Assembly: GCF_003326675.1 (NCBI RefSeq)
Contig: NZ_JPWF01000007.1
Span: forward strand, 186,001-250,000
Direction of reading: 5' to 3'
Source: Thalassospira profundimaris
Lineage (GTDB): Bacteria > Pseudomonadota > Alphaproteobacteria > Rhodospirillales > Thalassospiraceae
Length of the DNA stretch: 64,000 nt
The notes beneath the pieces were generated by a model that was not told the DNA's origin, searched no databases, and saw nothing but the letters and a program-made list of their open reading frames with translations. The position numbers and the translations under genes were made by a program. Below, in pieces: positions 7,179 to 16,273 of this stretch (within the stretch, counting starts at the first letter, position 1; every line of letters starts with the position of its first letter).

Positions 7179-9461
7179 ATGATCAAAGGCATCCATAACC
7201 CGGCTTGGAAAACGACACATTTTGATGTCGGGGCTGCCTGTGTCGGGATGCTTGCCACCCTGCCCCAGGCGGTTGCCTATGGCCTGATTGCCTTTTACCC
7301 GCTTGGCCCGCAATGGGCATCCTTTGGCATCAGCGCCAGCATCGGAAGCGCCATTCTTTTTGGCCTGATCAGCGGCCTGTTCGGGGCCAACCCGTTTCTG
7401 GTATCCGGCCCACGCGCTGTTACCGCACTTGTTCTCGCATCCGCCATTCAGGTCGCGATGAGCCGCGGCAGCACCGCCAGCGACGCAATTCTGATTGCCT
7501 TTGTCGCCGTTCTGGGCGCGGGCATTTTTCAATTGCTGGCCGGGTTGTTTCGTCTGGGTAATGCCGCGTCCTATGTCCCCGATCCGGTTTTGTCGGGTTT
7601 TGTGAATGCCTCGGCCTTGCTGGTTCTGATCAACACAATCCCGACCGCCCTTGGCAGCCTTAATCCCGACATCACCGCCATCGGTGCCGACAGCATCCTT
7701 TATTTTGCGATCACGGTCAGCCTGACCACCGTTGCCATTCAGTTCATTGCCGCCCGCACCATCCGGTTTGTACCTGCCGCCATCATCGGACTGGTGGGTG
7801 GGACAGCCGTTTATTATATCGGTCTGGAATTCCTGCCACTTGCAAGTGCGCCCCTGATCGGCACGATCGAGCTTTCAGAAATCTGGCGTGTGCCGATCCT
7901 GATCGAAACGCCACCGGCTTGGGGGACGCTTGGCCCCAATATTGATATTGCCCTTGCCAGTGCCGTGACCATCGGACTGCTGTCATCCTTTGATACGGTG
8001 ATTTCAAGTCGGGCCATTGATACCAGAACCGCCCAGCATAATGACGTGAATGCCGAACTGCGCCTGCATGGTCTTTTAAACGTCACCATGGGCTTTATCG
8101 GGTTTCTCCCCGGTTCCGGCACCATGAGCCGTTCGGTCGCCATTCTTGATGCCGGGGCAAAATCACGCATCGCCAACTGGGCAAGCAGCGTTGCCCTTGC
8201 GCTTAGTCTTTTGATCTTTGCCCCGCTGGTCGCGGCCCTTCCGATCTGGGCAACGGCGGGCATGGTCATCGCCATTGCCATTCAGGCCGTTGATCAGCCA
8301 ACCTGCGCCAAAATCTGGAAACTGGTTACCCGCAAGCTACCCTATCCCAGGGTGGTGATTGGCGATGTATTGATCAGCCTGTTTGTCGTCACCATTGCGG
8401 TTTTGTTCGACCTTGCAACGGCGGTCTGCGTTGGTGTCTTGGTATCTGTCTTGCTGTTTGTTCTGGGAATGAGCCGCAACCCCGTTCGGCGCACCTATCT
8501 GGGATCGCGTGTGCATGCCCATCGCCAGCGCAAGGTGGCACTGGTGCAATGTCTTGAACAGGAAGGCCATCGCATCGCGGTTATCGAGCTTCAAGGTGCG
8601 CTGTTCTTCGGGTCCTGTTCACGGCTACGCAGTGCGGTCAGCAACATGCTTGAAACCGGGATCGATTACCTGATCCTTGATTTCCGCCATGTTACTTCAC
8701 TCGACAGCACCGGATCAGCCGCCCTTCGCGCCATTCACCAGCAATGCGTCGAAGCAGGCAAGCAGCTATATCTAAGCTACATCCCGCGCGAACGCCGCCT
8801 GCCCGCCAGGAAACAAACCACGAATGCGGCCCCCGCACCGTCAAGCAACAAACGAAGTCGCACAAGTCCGCCGCGCTGGATGTGGCTTAACCTAGAAGCC
8901 AACGGGGTAATCAAGGCCATCGGCAAGGAAAACTTCTTTGCCGAAACCGATACCGCCCTTGGTCACTGCGAAGATCTTTTGCTGCATCGCTTTGGCGACA
9001 AATCTGTCACCGGCATTCGCAATGTCTTTGCCAACAGCCTGCTTCTTAAGGGCATGACACGCGATCAGATCACCGTACTTGGTCGCAAGGCCCACCGTCA
9101 GCGTTTCAAAAAAGGCGACATTGCCTTCCATCAGGGCGACACATGCAGCCGCGCCTATTTTCTGGTCTATGGACATATGGATGTGGTCATCGACGTACCC
9201 GGCGCAGGTCGGCACAAACGCGTTAATACCATCACCGAAGGCACCCTGTTTGGCGAGGTCGCCCTTCTTGATGGCGCACCGCGTTCGGCCACGATCATTG
9301 CCGCGTCGGATGCGCTTTGTCTGTCGATTGACGCAAATGACTTCGCAAGCCTCCGACAGGATCGCCAAGACATCGTCACCAGATTGCTGCTGAACCTTAA
9401 CCGTATTTTCGCAAGCCGCCTGCGTCAGGCCAATGTGATGATTTCCGAACTCGAACGTTGA
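7179..9461 (+). CDS. SulP family anion transporter with STAS and cyclic-nucleotide-binding domains
   Basis: A 760-residue inner-membrane protein. Residues 1-430 form the SulP/SLC26 transport core of about 12-14 membrane segments (LPQAVAYGLIAF, then SGPRAVTALV). A STAS domain spans about 455-550 (ALFFGSCSRLRSAV, DFRHVTSLDSTGSAAL). A basic linker (about 545-570) leads to a cyclic-nucleotide-binding domain near 625-745 (FKKGDIAFHQGD, TEGTLFGEVALLDGAPRSATI), whose FGEvALLdgapRsAT cassette retains the Glu and Arg that bind cyclic nucleotide phosphate. The substrate may be sulfate, bicarbonate or another anion. The ribosome site is weak, but no better in-frame start exists before the first membrane segment. 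Confidence 0.88.
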   Translation: MIKGIHNPAWKTTHFDVGAACVGMLATLPQAVAYGLIAFYPLGPQWASFGISASIGSAILFGLISGLFGANPFLVSGPRAVTALVLASAIQVAMSRGSTASDAILIAFVAVLGAGIFQLLAGLFRLGNAASYVPDPVLSGFVNASALLVLINTIPTALGSLNPDITAIGADSILYFAITVSLTTVAIQFIAARTIRFVPAAIIGLVGGTAVYYIGLEFLPLASAPLIGTIELSEIWRVPILIETPPAWGTLGPNIDIALASAVTIGLLSSFDTVISSRAIDTRTAQHNDVNAELRLHGLLNVTMGFIGFLPGSGTMSRSVAILDAGAKSRIANWASSVALALSLLIFAPLVAALPIWATAGMVIAIAIQAVDQPTCAKIWKLVTRKLPYPRVVIGDVLISLFVVTIAVLFDLATAVCVGVLVSVLLFVLGMSRNPVRRTYLGSRVHAHRQRKVALVQCLEQEGHRIAVIELQGALFFGSCSRLRSAVSNMLETGIDYLILDFRHVTSLDSTGSAALRAIHQQCVEAGKQLYLSYIPRERRLPARKQTTNAAPAPSSNKRSRTSPPRWMWLNLEANGVIKAIGKENFFAETDTALGHCEDLLLHRFGDKSVTGIRNVFANSLLLKGMTRDQITVLGRKAHRQRFKKGDIAFHQGDTCSRAYFLVYGHMDVVIDVPGAGRHKRVNTITEGTLFGEVALLDGAPRSATIIAASDALCLSIDANDFASLRQDRQDIVTRLLLNLNRIFASRLRQANVMISELER

Positions 9462-9529
9462 ATTTCATTGGCCGGATCAGAACTCAAACCGGGTGACAGA
9501 ACCTGCCGCCCGGTTTGATCAACACACAA

Positions 9530-9916
9530 TCAGGTCGAAGGAAATTCGACTGTCACAAAGATAAGGTCGCTCGGACCTGTATTTTCCAAATCATGGATAA
9601 AGGCCGTATCGGAGTTCAGATCGAAAAACCGGGTATCACCTGCACGGTATTCAATATCGATAACCCGCCCGTCACCGAACCTTGATCGCCCTTTCCCATC
9701 GGTCATAACTGTCCAGAAATACGGCTTGTCGTGACAATGGGCTGCAATTCTTTGTCCGGGTGCCAGCAGAATGTGCCAAACCGTCATGGCATCAGTTTTC
9801 GACACCATTTGCGTACCGATGTCGTGATTATTCGCGGCGCGATTAAACTCCCGCTGCAAGCTTTCCGGGATTCTATCGCATACAGCGCCGGTTTCAGAGG
9901 GTACGGGCAGGTTCAT
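9530..9916 (-). CDS. Small cupin-like protein
   Basis: The 128-residue product has a single beta-barrel cupin pattern: VWHILLAPGQRIAAHCHDKPYFWTV supplies metal-type histidines and DGRVIDIEYRAGDTRFF the second half. Its reaction is unknown. I use ATG 9916; an upstream TTG at 9922 lies closer to AAGGGG and is an alternative. The start overlaps the last 23 bases of the ene-reductase gene, so the pair is probably one transcript. It may process or bind a related electrophilic compound, which is inference from position only. Confidence 0.7.
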   Translation of the reverse strand: MNLPVPSETGAVCDRIPESLQREFNRAANNHDIGTQMVSKTDAMTVWHILLAPGQRIAAHCHDKPYFWTVMTDGKGRSRFGDGRVIDIEYRAGDTRFFDLNSDTAFIHDLENTGPSDLIFVTVEFPST

Positions 9917-10994
9917 AATCAATATACCCCTTACCATCCCCGCCAAAGAGGGTCGCACCATCCAGATCATCAAGTGGCAAATCATTCTGGAAACGATCGA
10001 CCAAATCCGGGTTTGCAATGAACGGACGGCCGTAGGCCACCAAATCTGCCCCACCGGCACTCAATATGGTCTCACCACGTTGTTTGGTGTATTTGCCTGC
10101 CACGATAATGGCACCTGAATACACTGTACGTAAATCCTTACGAAACTGATCGGGAATAACCGGCGCATCATCCCAATCCGCCTCGGAAAGATGGATATAG
10201 GCGAGCCCGATATTCTCAATCTCCCTCGCCGCAAGCAAAATGGTGTCAATGATTGCCGGGTCATTCATATTGCGTTGGGTAATAAAAGGCGCCAGGCGAA
10301 TACCAGTGCGTTCCGCCCCAATTTCGTCGGCAACGGCTTCGCATACTTCCTTAAGGAAACGCACACGTTTTTCCGGGCTTCCGCCATATGCATCATCGCG
10401 GTGATTAGATGTTGACCGCAAAAACTGGTCCACCAAATATCCGTTGGCCCCGTGTATTTCAACACCATCAAATCCTGCGGCGATGGCATTGGCAGCCCCT
10501 TGACGAAATTCGCCGATAACCTGCGCGATATCACTAAGGGTCATAGCACGCGGCAATGTGCAGTCCACCATACCGCCCTGCCCGGTTTGTGGATCAACGA
10601 CCCAGACCTGGGCATCCGGCGAAAGTGCAGATGGAGCAATCGGTTTGCCATCCGCATGGAAACTTTCATGACTCATTCGCCCGACATGCCAGAGTTGAAG
10701 AAAAATCCGCCCACCGGCATCGTGAACCGCCTTGGTCACTTTTCTCCATCCGGCAATCTGTTCATCGCTGTGAATACCGGGCGTAAAGGAATATCCCTGT
10801 CCGGTTGACGAAATTTGCGTTGCCTCGCTGATGATCAGTCCGGATGACGCACGCTGCGCGTAATAGGTCGCCATAAGATCATTTGGAATGTTGCCCGGTT
10901 GATTTGTGCGACACCGTGTCATTGGCGCCATCACCATCCGGTTGGGTAACTTGATCCCATTAAGATCATAAGAAGCAAACAGAGAATTGGTCAT
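9894..10994 (-). CDS. Old yellow enzyme family alkene reductase
   Basis: A flavin-dependent ene-reductase that reduces activated C=C bonds with NAD(P)H, of the NemA/OYE group. Markers include NRMVMAPMTRCRTN near the N-terminus (FMN binding), FDGVEIHGANGYLVDQFLRS (about 180-199) and YGGSPEKRVRFLKEV. I start it at ATG 10994 (366 aa), with AGGA upstream, where family homology begins; an upstream extension to 11174 looks non-coding. It is divergent from a LysR regulator across 213 bases, a common arrangement for electrophile-responsive reductases. Confidence 0.88.
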   Translation of the reverse strand: MTNSLFASYDLNGIKLPNRMVMAPMTRCRTNQPGNIPNDLMATYYAQRASSGLIISEATQISSTGQGYSFTPGIHSDEQIAGWRKVTKAVHDAGGRIFLQLWHVGRMSHESFHADGKPIAPSALSPDAQVWVVDPQTGQGGMVDCTLPRAMTLSDIAQVIGEFRQGAANAIAAGFDGVEIHGANGYLVDQFLRSTSNHRDDAYGGSPEKRVRFLKEVCEAVADEIGAERTGIRLAPFITQRNMNDPAIIDTILLAAREIENIGLAYIHLSEADWDDAPVIPDQFRKDLRTVYSGAIIVAGKYTKQRGETILSAGGADLVAYGRPFIANPDLVDRFQNDLPLDDLDGATLFGGDGKGYIDYEPARTL

Positions 10995-11207
10995 GAATTC
11001 GATCCTGTTTCTGTGAGTTATGACATCCGGAATATGTGCAAGTGAACGCAACTGGCTTGGGGGCCAAGCTTCCAAAACGATCCATCGTCCTGGCTGACAT
11101 TCAAGCCCATATTCGGGGTAGTCGTCTGCAATACCCGGATCATATTTCTTGCGGTTTATTAGAATAATTGGCAATTTATCGCAGTATATTTTTGGAAAAT
11201 CCGAACA

Positions 11208-12107
11208 ATGGATCTTTTAACCAACCTGTCCCTGTTCATTCGTATCGTCGAAAAAGGCGGTCTTGCTGCGGCCGGGCGCGATTTCGGTCTTTCACCGGCC
11301 ACTGTTTCGGAACGGGTAAATGCGCTTGAAGATCATTTTGGCGCCCGACTGTTGAACCGCACCACACGTGCGATTAGCCTGACAGATGAGGGACGAACAC
11401 TTCTTGACGGTGGTCGCAGACTGGTAGGTGAAGCATCGGATTTAAGATCGCAAATCCGACATGGGGTCGATCATCTATCCGGCCTGATCCGTGTCAGTGT
11501 TACATTTGATCTTGGACGCAATATCATCTCTCCGCTTCTGGATCAGTTCATCGAACAACATCCTGACATCTCTATCGATCTGATATTGTCTGATGGATAT
11601 GTTGATCTTGTTGGTCAGGGCATTGATATTGCTGTGCGTTATGGCAACCTTACAGACAGCAGCCTTATCCGAAAAAAACTAGCCCCTGTTCATCGCCGGG
11701 CCTGTGCTTCACCCGAATATCTGGCCAAGCATGGAACTCCAACGACGCCATCTGACCTTGCCAAACACAATTGCCTTGTCATGCGTTTTGGCAATCAACC
11801 GGAACAGGAATGGCCCTTTACCATTGACGGAAAACGCAAACTGATCCTTGTCAAAGGCAACCGCACAGCCAACGACGGGTCCCTGATCAGGCAATGGGCC
11901 GTGGCCGGATATGGTATTTGCCTGAAAGCAAACTGGGACGTCAGAAATGATATAGATACCGGGCGGCTGGTCCCAATCCTTGGCTCCTTCACCCCGCCAT
12001 CAAATGATCTTCAACTTGTTTATCCGGCCGGACGTGCCGTGTCGAAACGGGTCAGATATCTGATCGATTACCTGTTGCCCCATTTTTCCAGAACGAGCCC
12101 CACCTGA
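11208..12107 (+). CDS. LysR family transcriptional regulator
   Basis: A 299-residue LTTR. The N-terminal winged helix-turn-helix (about 1-60) reads FIRIVEKGGLAAAGRDFGLSPATVSERVNALEDHFGARLLNRTTR. The remainder is a periplasmic-binding-like effector domain. The group resembles the common AaeR/DmlR-like regulators. Divergence from the ene-reductase/cupin pair suggests it controls that operon and itself. Its stop abuts the convergent znuB stop (12107/12108) with no gap. Confidence 0.9.
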   Translation: MDLLTNLSLFIRIVEKGGLAAAGRDFGLSPATVSERVNALEDHFGARLLNRTTRAISLTDEGRTLLDGGRRLVGEASDLRSQIRHGVDHLSGLIRVSVTFDLGRNIISPLLDQFIEQHPDISIDLILSDGYVDLVGQGIDIAVRYGNLTDSSLIRKKLAPVHRRACASPEYLAKHGTPTTPSDLAKHNCLVMRFGNQPEQEWPFTIDGKRKLILVKGNRTANDGSLIRQWAVAGYGICLKANWDVRNDIDTGRLVPILGSFTPPSNDLQLVYPAGRAVSKRVRYLIDYLLPHFSRTSPT

Positions 12108-12905
12108 TCAGCGTTTGCGCAATCCCATCATCACGATTGAACTGACAATAAACAGCCCGGCTGCGGAAATCACAATGCTTGGCCCGGCCGGTGTATCGAC
12201 ATGCCATGACATGGCAATGCCAACCAGAACCGATGCCGCGCCAAAGATTGCCGCACCAAGCGCCATCTGTTCGGGTGTTTTGGCAAAGAAACGCGCACTG
12301 GCCGCCGGCACAATCAAAAGCGCCGTGATCAACAGAACCCCGACAATCTTGATTGCCAAGCCAATCACAAGCGCCATCAACAACATGAAAATCAGGCGCA
12401 ACCGTTCGACCGGAACACTTTCGGCCGCGGCAATTTCCGGGCTGACGGTCAATGCCAGTAACGGCCGCCACATCCAGACCAGCCCGACAATGGCAAAGGC
12501 CCCGCCACCGGCAAGAATCCAGATATCGCCCATGGTAATGGCAAGGATGTCCCCAAACAGATAGGCCATGACATCAACCGCCACCCCCTGCACGAATGCA
12601 AGGGCGACCATGCCAAGTGCCAGTGTCGAATGGGCCAGCATCCCAAGCACCGTGTCACTGCCAATCTTTGATTGCCGCTGCCCATAGGCCAGAAGCAACG
12701 CACTGGCAAGACAGGTGGCAACCATGCCCAACCGCACATCAATCCCGATCAAAAGACCAAGTGCCACCCCCAGCAACGCCGAATGGGCCAGCATATCGCC
12801 AAAAAACGCCATGCGCCGCCAAACGATAAAGGCCCCGAACGGACCACAGACACAGGCCAGCAACACACCGCCAACAATGGCACGCAAAAGGAAATCATCG
12901 ATCAT
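12108..12905 (-). CDS. znuB: Zinc ABC transporter permease ZnuB
   Basis: A 265-residue inner-membrane permease of the metal ABC-3 family, with about eight hydrophobic segments and the starting segment [33 protein letters not shown] typical of ZnuB. It forms the high-affinity zinc importer with ZnuC and a periplasmic ZnuA. Its start overlaps the znuC stop (ATGA, 12902-12905). No znuA gene is found in this window, so the binding protein must be encoded elsewhere. Confidence 0.92.
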   Translation of the reverse strand: MIDDFLLRAIVGGVLLACVCGPFGAFIVWRRMAFFGDMLAHSALLGVALGLLIGIDVRLGMVATCLASALLLAYGQRQSKIGSDTVLGMLAHSTLALGMVALAFVQGVAVDVMAYLFGDILAITMGDIWILAGGGAFAIVGLVWMWRPLLALTVSPEIAAAESVPVERLRLIFMLLMALVIGLAIKIVGVLLITALLIVPAASARFFAKTPEQMALGAAIFGAASVLVGIAMSWHVDTPAGPSIVISAAGLFIVSSIVMMGLRKR

Positions 12906-13768
12906 TTTGCTGTGCCTGCCTCTTTGTGCGCATGTGCGTCGCCATGATGGTGATCATGGGCGTGATGGTGATCGTTGTGATGGTGGTGTCCCTGATCATG
13001 GGAATGATCGTGCGAGTGGTCATGCCCGCATCCGCCAACAACATGCCCCGAAAGATCATGTTCATGGTCATGTTCGTGGGTATAGATGCCAATCGCATCC
13101 GCCTCGCGCACGCCAAATAATGATCGATATTCCGGGTGCTGGCGCACGGTTTCAGGTTGCCCCGAACAGCACACATGACGGTTAAAGCACACCACCTGAT
13201 CGGTCTTGGCCATCACAAGATGCAGATCATGGGAAATCATCAGAACCGCGCAATCAAGTTCGCGCCGGATTTCATCAATCAGCCGGTAAAGCTCTGCCTG
13301 TCCGCTGACATCAACGCCCTGGGTCGGTTCATCAAGCACCAGCAATTCAGGACGCAGCAAAAGGGTCCGGGCAAGCATCACGCGCTGCGCCTCGCCGCCT
13401 GAAAGGCTGCTCATTTGTGCGTCGATCACATGGGCCGCGCCAACCTGTGCCAGAACCTTTTGGCAATCGGCCCTGCTGGCCGAACGCGTCAGGGTCAGAA
13501 ACCTTTTCACGGTCAGCGGCAACACCTGATCGATGGCAAGTTTTTGCGGAACATAGCCAACACGAAGGCCGGATTTGCGGATGACATCGCCGCTATCGGG
13601 CTTTTGCAGGCCAAGCAACGTTTTGACCAGTGTCGATTTCCCTGCCCCGTTCGGACCGATCAGGGTAATGATCTCACCGGCGCGGATCGAAAGGGAAACC
13701 TGATCAAGAACACGCTCGCCCCCGAATGACAGGGTAAGCCCCCGCCCCTCAATGAGTGGCGCAGTCAT
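12902..13768 (-). CDS. znuC: Zinc ABC transporter ATPase ZnuC with histidine-rich tail
   Basis: An ABC ATPase with Walker [10 protein letters not shown], signature LSGGEAQR and Walker [11 protein letters not shown] in the first 215 residues. From about residue 228 to the end it has a very His/Asp-rich tail of about 50 residues (blocks such as [12 protein letters not shown] and [16 protein letters not shown]), presumably a zinc-binding or sensing extension. The start is ATG 13768 with AGGGG seven bases upstream (288 aa); a longer frame to 13819 lies within zur and lacks support. It overlaps the zur 3' end by 20 bases, giving a zur-znuC-znuB operon. Confidence 0.93.
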   Translation of the reverse strand: MTAPLIEGRGLTLSFGGERVLDQVSLSIRAGEIITLIGPNGAGKSTLVKTLLGLQKPDSGDVIRKSGLRVGYVPQKLAIDQVLPLTVKRFLTLTRSASRADCQKVLAQVGAAHVIDAQMSSLSGGEAQRVMLARTLLLRPELLVLDEPTQGVDVSGQAELYRLIDEIRRELDCAVLMISHDLHLVMAKTDQVVCFNRHVCCSGQPETVRQHPEYRSLFGVREADAIGIYTHEHDHEHDLSGHVVGGCGHDHSHDHSHDQGHHHHNDHHHAHDHHHGDAHAHKEAGTAK

Positions 13769-14225
13769 GGCAAAGCCCCTTGATCTCGACCGTGGTCGCC
13801 TGAATGGTAAAACCGACACCCATTGCGGCTTTGCGCACCGCGTTGCTCATTTCCTCGTTCACCGCCTCGGCGACACGCCCACAATCGGTACAGATGAAAT
13901 ACTGCCCCAGATGTTCGCAATCTGGCCGGTCACAGCCAAAATAGGCATTAAGCGATTCAATCCGATGCACCAGACCAAGTTCGGTCAGGAATTCCAGCGC
14001 CCGATAAACCGTGGGCGGCTGCACGCGCTGCCCCTCGGCGGTCAGGGCATCAAGCAGCTCATAGGCTGTAACCGCCTTGTGCGATTGCCAGATCAGCGTA
14101 AAAACCTTGCGGCGCATATCGGTAAAGCGCGCATTTTCCGCGTCACAGACTTTCTCTGCCTGCGCAAGTGCGCTATGCACACATCTGTCGTGATCGTGGC
14201 CCTTTTTCGGGAAAAGATCGCTCAT
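13749..14225 (-). CDS. zur: Zinc uptake regulator Zur (Fur family)
   Basis: A 158-residue Fur-family repressor. The DNA-binding domain covers about residues 30-95 ([45 protein letters not shown]). The CxxC pairs of the structural zinc site are visible: ICTDCG near 115-120 and GLCHDC at the C-terminus. Linkage to znuCB supports Zur over Fur. The start is ATG 14225, because the N-terminal extension to 14288 would cross the intergenic operator. With zinc bound, Zur should repress its own operon and probably the divergent hisI-COG0523 operon. Confidence 0.93.
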   Translation of the reverse strand: MSDLFPKKGHDHDRCVHSALAQAEKVCDAENARFTDMRRKVFTLIWQSHKAVTAYELLDALTAEGQRVQPPTVYRALEFLTELGLVHRIESLNAYFGCDRPDCEHLGQYFICTDCGRVAEAVNEEMSNAVRKAAMGVGFTIQATTVEIKGLCHDCATH

Positions 14226-14306
14226 AACTGGATATCTCGTCTTGGCGGCTTGTTGCTTATGATCAACATCATTGCCGATAAGCCCCAAAAAGCCGTGGCA
14301 TCTGAT

Positions 14307-14330
14307 GAAATGTTATAATATATCATTTTC
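14307..14330. promoter_or_regulatory. Zur-box-like palindrome between zur and hisI
   Basis: Half sites GAAATGTTATA (14307-14317) and TATCATTTTC (14321-14330) form an imperfect 24-bp palindrome very like known alphaproteobacterial Zur boxes. It lies 82 bases before the zur start and 49 before the hisI start, placed to control both directions. Confidence 0.75.
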
Positions 14331-14378
14331 TGACCTGCCGAACGTAAAAAGTCAACCATCATCGACCGGAGCCCTGCC

Positions 14379-14777
14379 ATGACGGCCGCCAATCAGCAAA
14401 TTGCCGATAAACTTAAATTCAACGAAAACGGCCTGATCCCGGCAATCGCCCAGCAACATGACACGGGCGAAGTCCTGATGATGGCCTGGATGAACCGTGA
14501 TGCGGTGCTTGAAACGCTTGAAACCGGCCGGGTGTGTTATTTCTCGCGCTCACGCGGGAAGCTCTGGCGCAAGGGTGAAAGCTCCGGCCAGATACAGAAA
14601 CTTGTCGATTTCCGCTATGATTGCGATCAGGACACCATTCTGGTGCAGGTCGATCAGCTTGGCGTTGCCTGCCACACCGGACGTCGCAACTGTTTCTATT
14701 TCGCGGCCCGCGACGGGCAGGAAGTCGTGATTTCCGAACCGGAAGTCTCGGTCGATGAATTGTACGGCAAGAAATAA
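14379..14777 (+). CDS. hisI: Phosphoribosyl-AMP cyclohydrolase
   Basis: This 132-residue enzyme opens the adenine ring of phosphoribosyl-AMP, the third step of histidine synthesis. The metal sites are intact: D81/D83/D85 (DCDQD) for magnesium, and C82, C98 and C105 with spacings of 16 and 7, as expected for the zinc ligands. It is therefore the zinc-dependent form. No other his gene is nearby; it lies divergent from zur behind a Zur-like box and 12 bases before a COG0523 metallochaperone. It could be the sole HisI or a zinc-starvation paralogue. Confidence 0.93.
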   Translation: MTAANQQIADKLKFNENGLIPAIAQQHDTGEVLMMAWMNRDAVLETLETGRVCYFSRSRGKLWRKGESSGQIQKLVDFRYDCDQDTILVQVDQLGVACHTGRRNCFYFAARDGQEVVISEPEVSVDELYGKK

Positions 14778-14789
14778 GACGCAAATACC

Positions 14790-15941
14790 ATGGCCATTTC
14801 CGACGAACAGTTTGAACGCATCGCAACCACCGTCATTACCGGCTTTCTGGGCAGTGGTAAAACCACGCTTTTAAACGCCCTTCTGACCCAGGACGGCATG
14901 GAAAACACCGCCGTTCTGATCAATGAATTTGGCGATATCGGGCTTGATCACCTTTTGGTGCGCGAAGTCTCCGAAGACGTGGTGTTGCTCAATTCCGGGT
15001 GCATTTGCTGTTCGGTGCGTGGCGATCTGATTTCGGGTTTGCGCGATCTGTTTGTCAAACGCACGCGTGGCGAAATACCGGCCTTTGACCGGGTGATCAT
15101 TGAAACCACAGGGCTTGCCGATCCGGCACCGATCCTTCACACGCTTATGACCGACCCGTTGCTGACCACCAAATTCCGCCTTGATAGTGTCGTGACCACG
15201 GTTGATGCCCTTCACGGTTCAGGGCAGCTTGACCAGCATCCCGAAAGCGTCAAACAGGCCGCGGTCGCCGACCGCATCCTGATGACCAAATCCGATCTGG
15301 CCGATGACGCAACCCGTGATGCCCTTTCCGCACGCCTGCGTGCGCTTAATCCCGCCGCCCCGATCTATCCGGTGGTGAATGGTGATATCGCGGTATCCAG
15401 GCTGTTTAATGCCGGGCTTTATGATCCCGAAACCAAAAGCATGGATGTGCAAAAATGGTTGCGTGACGAGGCCTATGACCAGCATGGCGATGATCCGCAT
15501 GACCACGGCCATAACCATGATCACAGCCACGATCATGAACACGATCACGAACACGGGCATGACGACCATGATCATCACGGTCACAGCCATGACGTAAACC
15601 GCCATGACGATCACATTCAATCCTTCTGCATCACGTTTGATGAACCGTTGCATTGGGATGCCTTTGTCACCTGGGCCGAGATTTTTACCCAGATGCGCGG
15701 CGAAAACCTTTTGCGTGTCAAAGGCATCCTGAACCTGGTCGGCGAAGATGCCCCGGTCGCCATTCACGCGGTTCAGCACATCTTCCACCCGCCGGCATCG
15801 CTTTCGGCATGGCCAAGTGATGATCATCGATCACGGATCGTTTTCATCACCAAGGATCTGGGGCCGCAGGTTATTCGGGATTCCCTTTATCACCTCAATG
15901 CCGCGATCAGTGAAACTGCCGAACAAGGCCAGCCATCCTAA
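14790..15941 (+). CDS. COG0523 (CobW/ZagA-like) GTPase, putative zinc chaperone
   Basis: A 383-residue G3E GTPase. Walker A is GFLGSGKTTLL (about 17-27), the metal-binding motif is CICCS (about 71-75), followed by ETTGLADP and the TKSD nucleotide-specificity motif. Residues about 229-275 form a His/Asp-rich insert (DHGHNHDHSHDHEHD and more). The C-terminal CobW domain (about 280-375) follows. Zur linkage and the His-rich insert favour zinc transfer over cobalamin assembly. Position 12 bases after hisI suggests HisI may be a client, by analogy with ZagA serving FolE; this is inference. Confidence 0.9.
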   Translation: MAISDEQFERIATTVITGFLGSGKTTLLNALLTQDGMENTAVLINEFGDIGLDHLLVREVSEDVVLLNSGCICCSVRGDLISGLRDLFVKRTRGEIPAFDRVIIETTGLADPAPILHTLMTDPLLTTKFRLDSVVTTVDALHGSGQLDQHPESVKQAAVADRILMTKSDLADDATRDALSARLRALNPAAPIYPVVNGDIAVSRLFNAGLYDPETKSMDVQKWLRDEAYDQHGDDPHDHGHNHDHSHDHEHDHEHGHDDHDHHGHSHDVNRHDDHIQSFCITFDEPLHWDAFVTWAEIFTQMRGENLLRVKGILNLVGEDAPVAIHAVQHIFHPPASLSAWPSDDHRSRIVFITKDLGPQVIRDSLYHLNAAISETAEQGQPS

Positions 15942-16037
15942 TTTTACAGCCGTTTGAGGCATATCAAGGATCACTTGCGCGAATTGGCGCAGATTAGGGC
16001 TTGGCTTGATACAGCCTCACTCTAAGTCCTGAACTTC

Positions 16038-16070
16038 GGGCGACCTGCATACCCGGTCGCCCCTTTTCTT
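16038..16070 (+). terminator. Terminator in the 332-base gap after the COG0523 gene
   Basis: The stem GGGCGACC/GGTCGCCC (16038-16045, 16055-16062) is followed by CTTTTCTTT. It lies about 100 bases past the COG0523 stop, so a short unannotated transcript between 15942 and 16040 is conceivable but unsupported. The rest of the gap (16071-16273) presumably holds the aldo/keto reductase promoter; I see no gene in it. Confidence 0.75.
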
Positions 16071-16273
16071 TGGCAAAGACCTTTGCCACAAGGATTTCGG
16101 GCGAACGCCCTTCCCCATTGAACAGCCCGCCCCATCCAACCGTACAGGTTGCACAAATGTGGCATTGCACTAAATCTGGCGCATATCGGGCAAATTGACA
16201 CCTGATCGTCATTTGCACATGACGGTGACAGCCGCCAAAATCAAAACAATCAATTCACAGGGGGTAAGACATC

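Noticed and set aside
12926..13198. Met/Val-rich open frames opposite the znuC His-rich tail
   Set aside because: CAT and CAC codons read ATG and GTG on the other strand, so a His-rich tract creates a false Met/Val-rich hydrophobic frame.
15219..15827. Long open frame opposite the COG0523 gene with a membrane-like segment
   Set aside because: Same artefact from the His-rich insert; the plus-strand protein has all family motifs.
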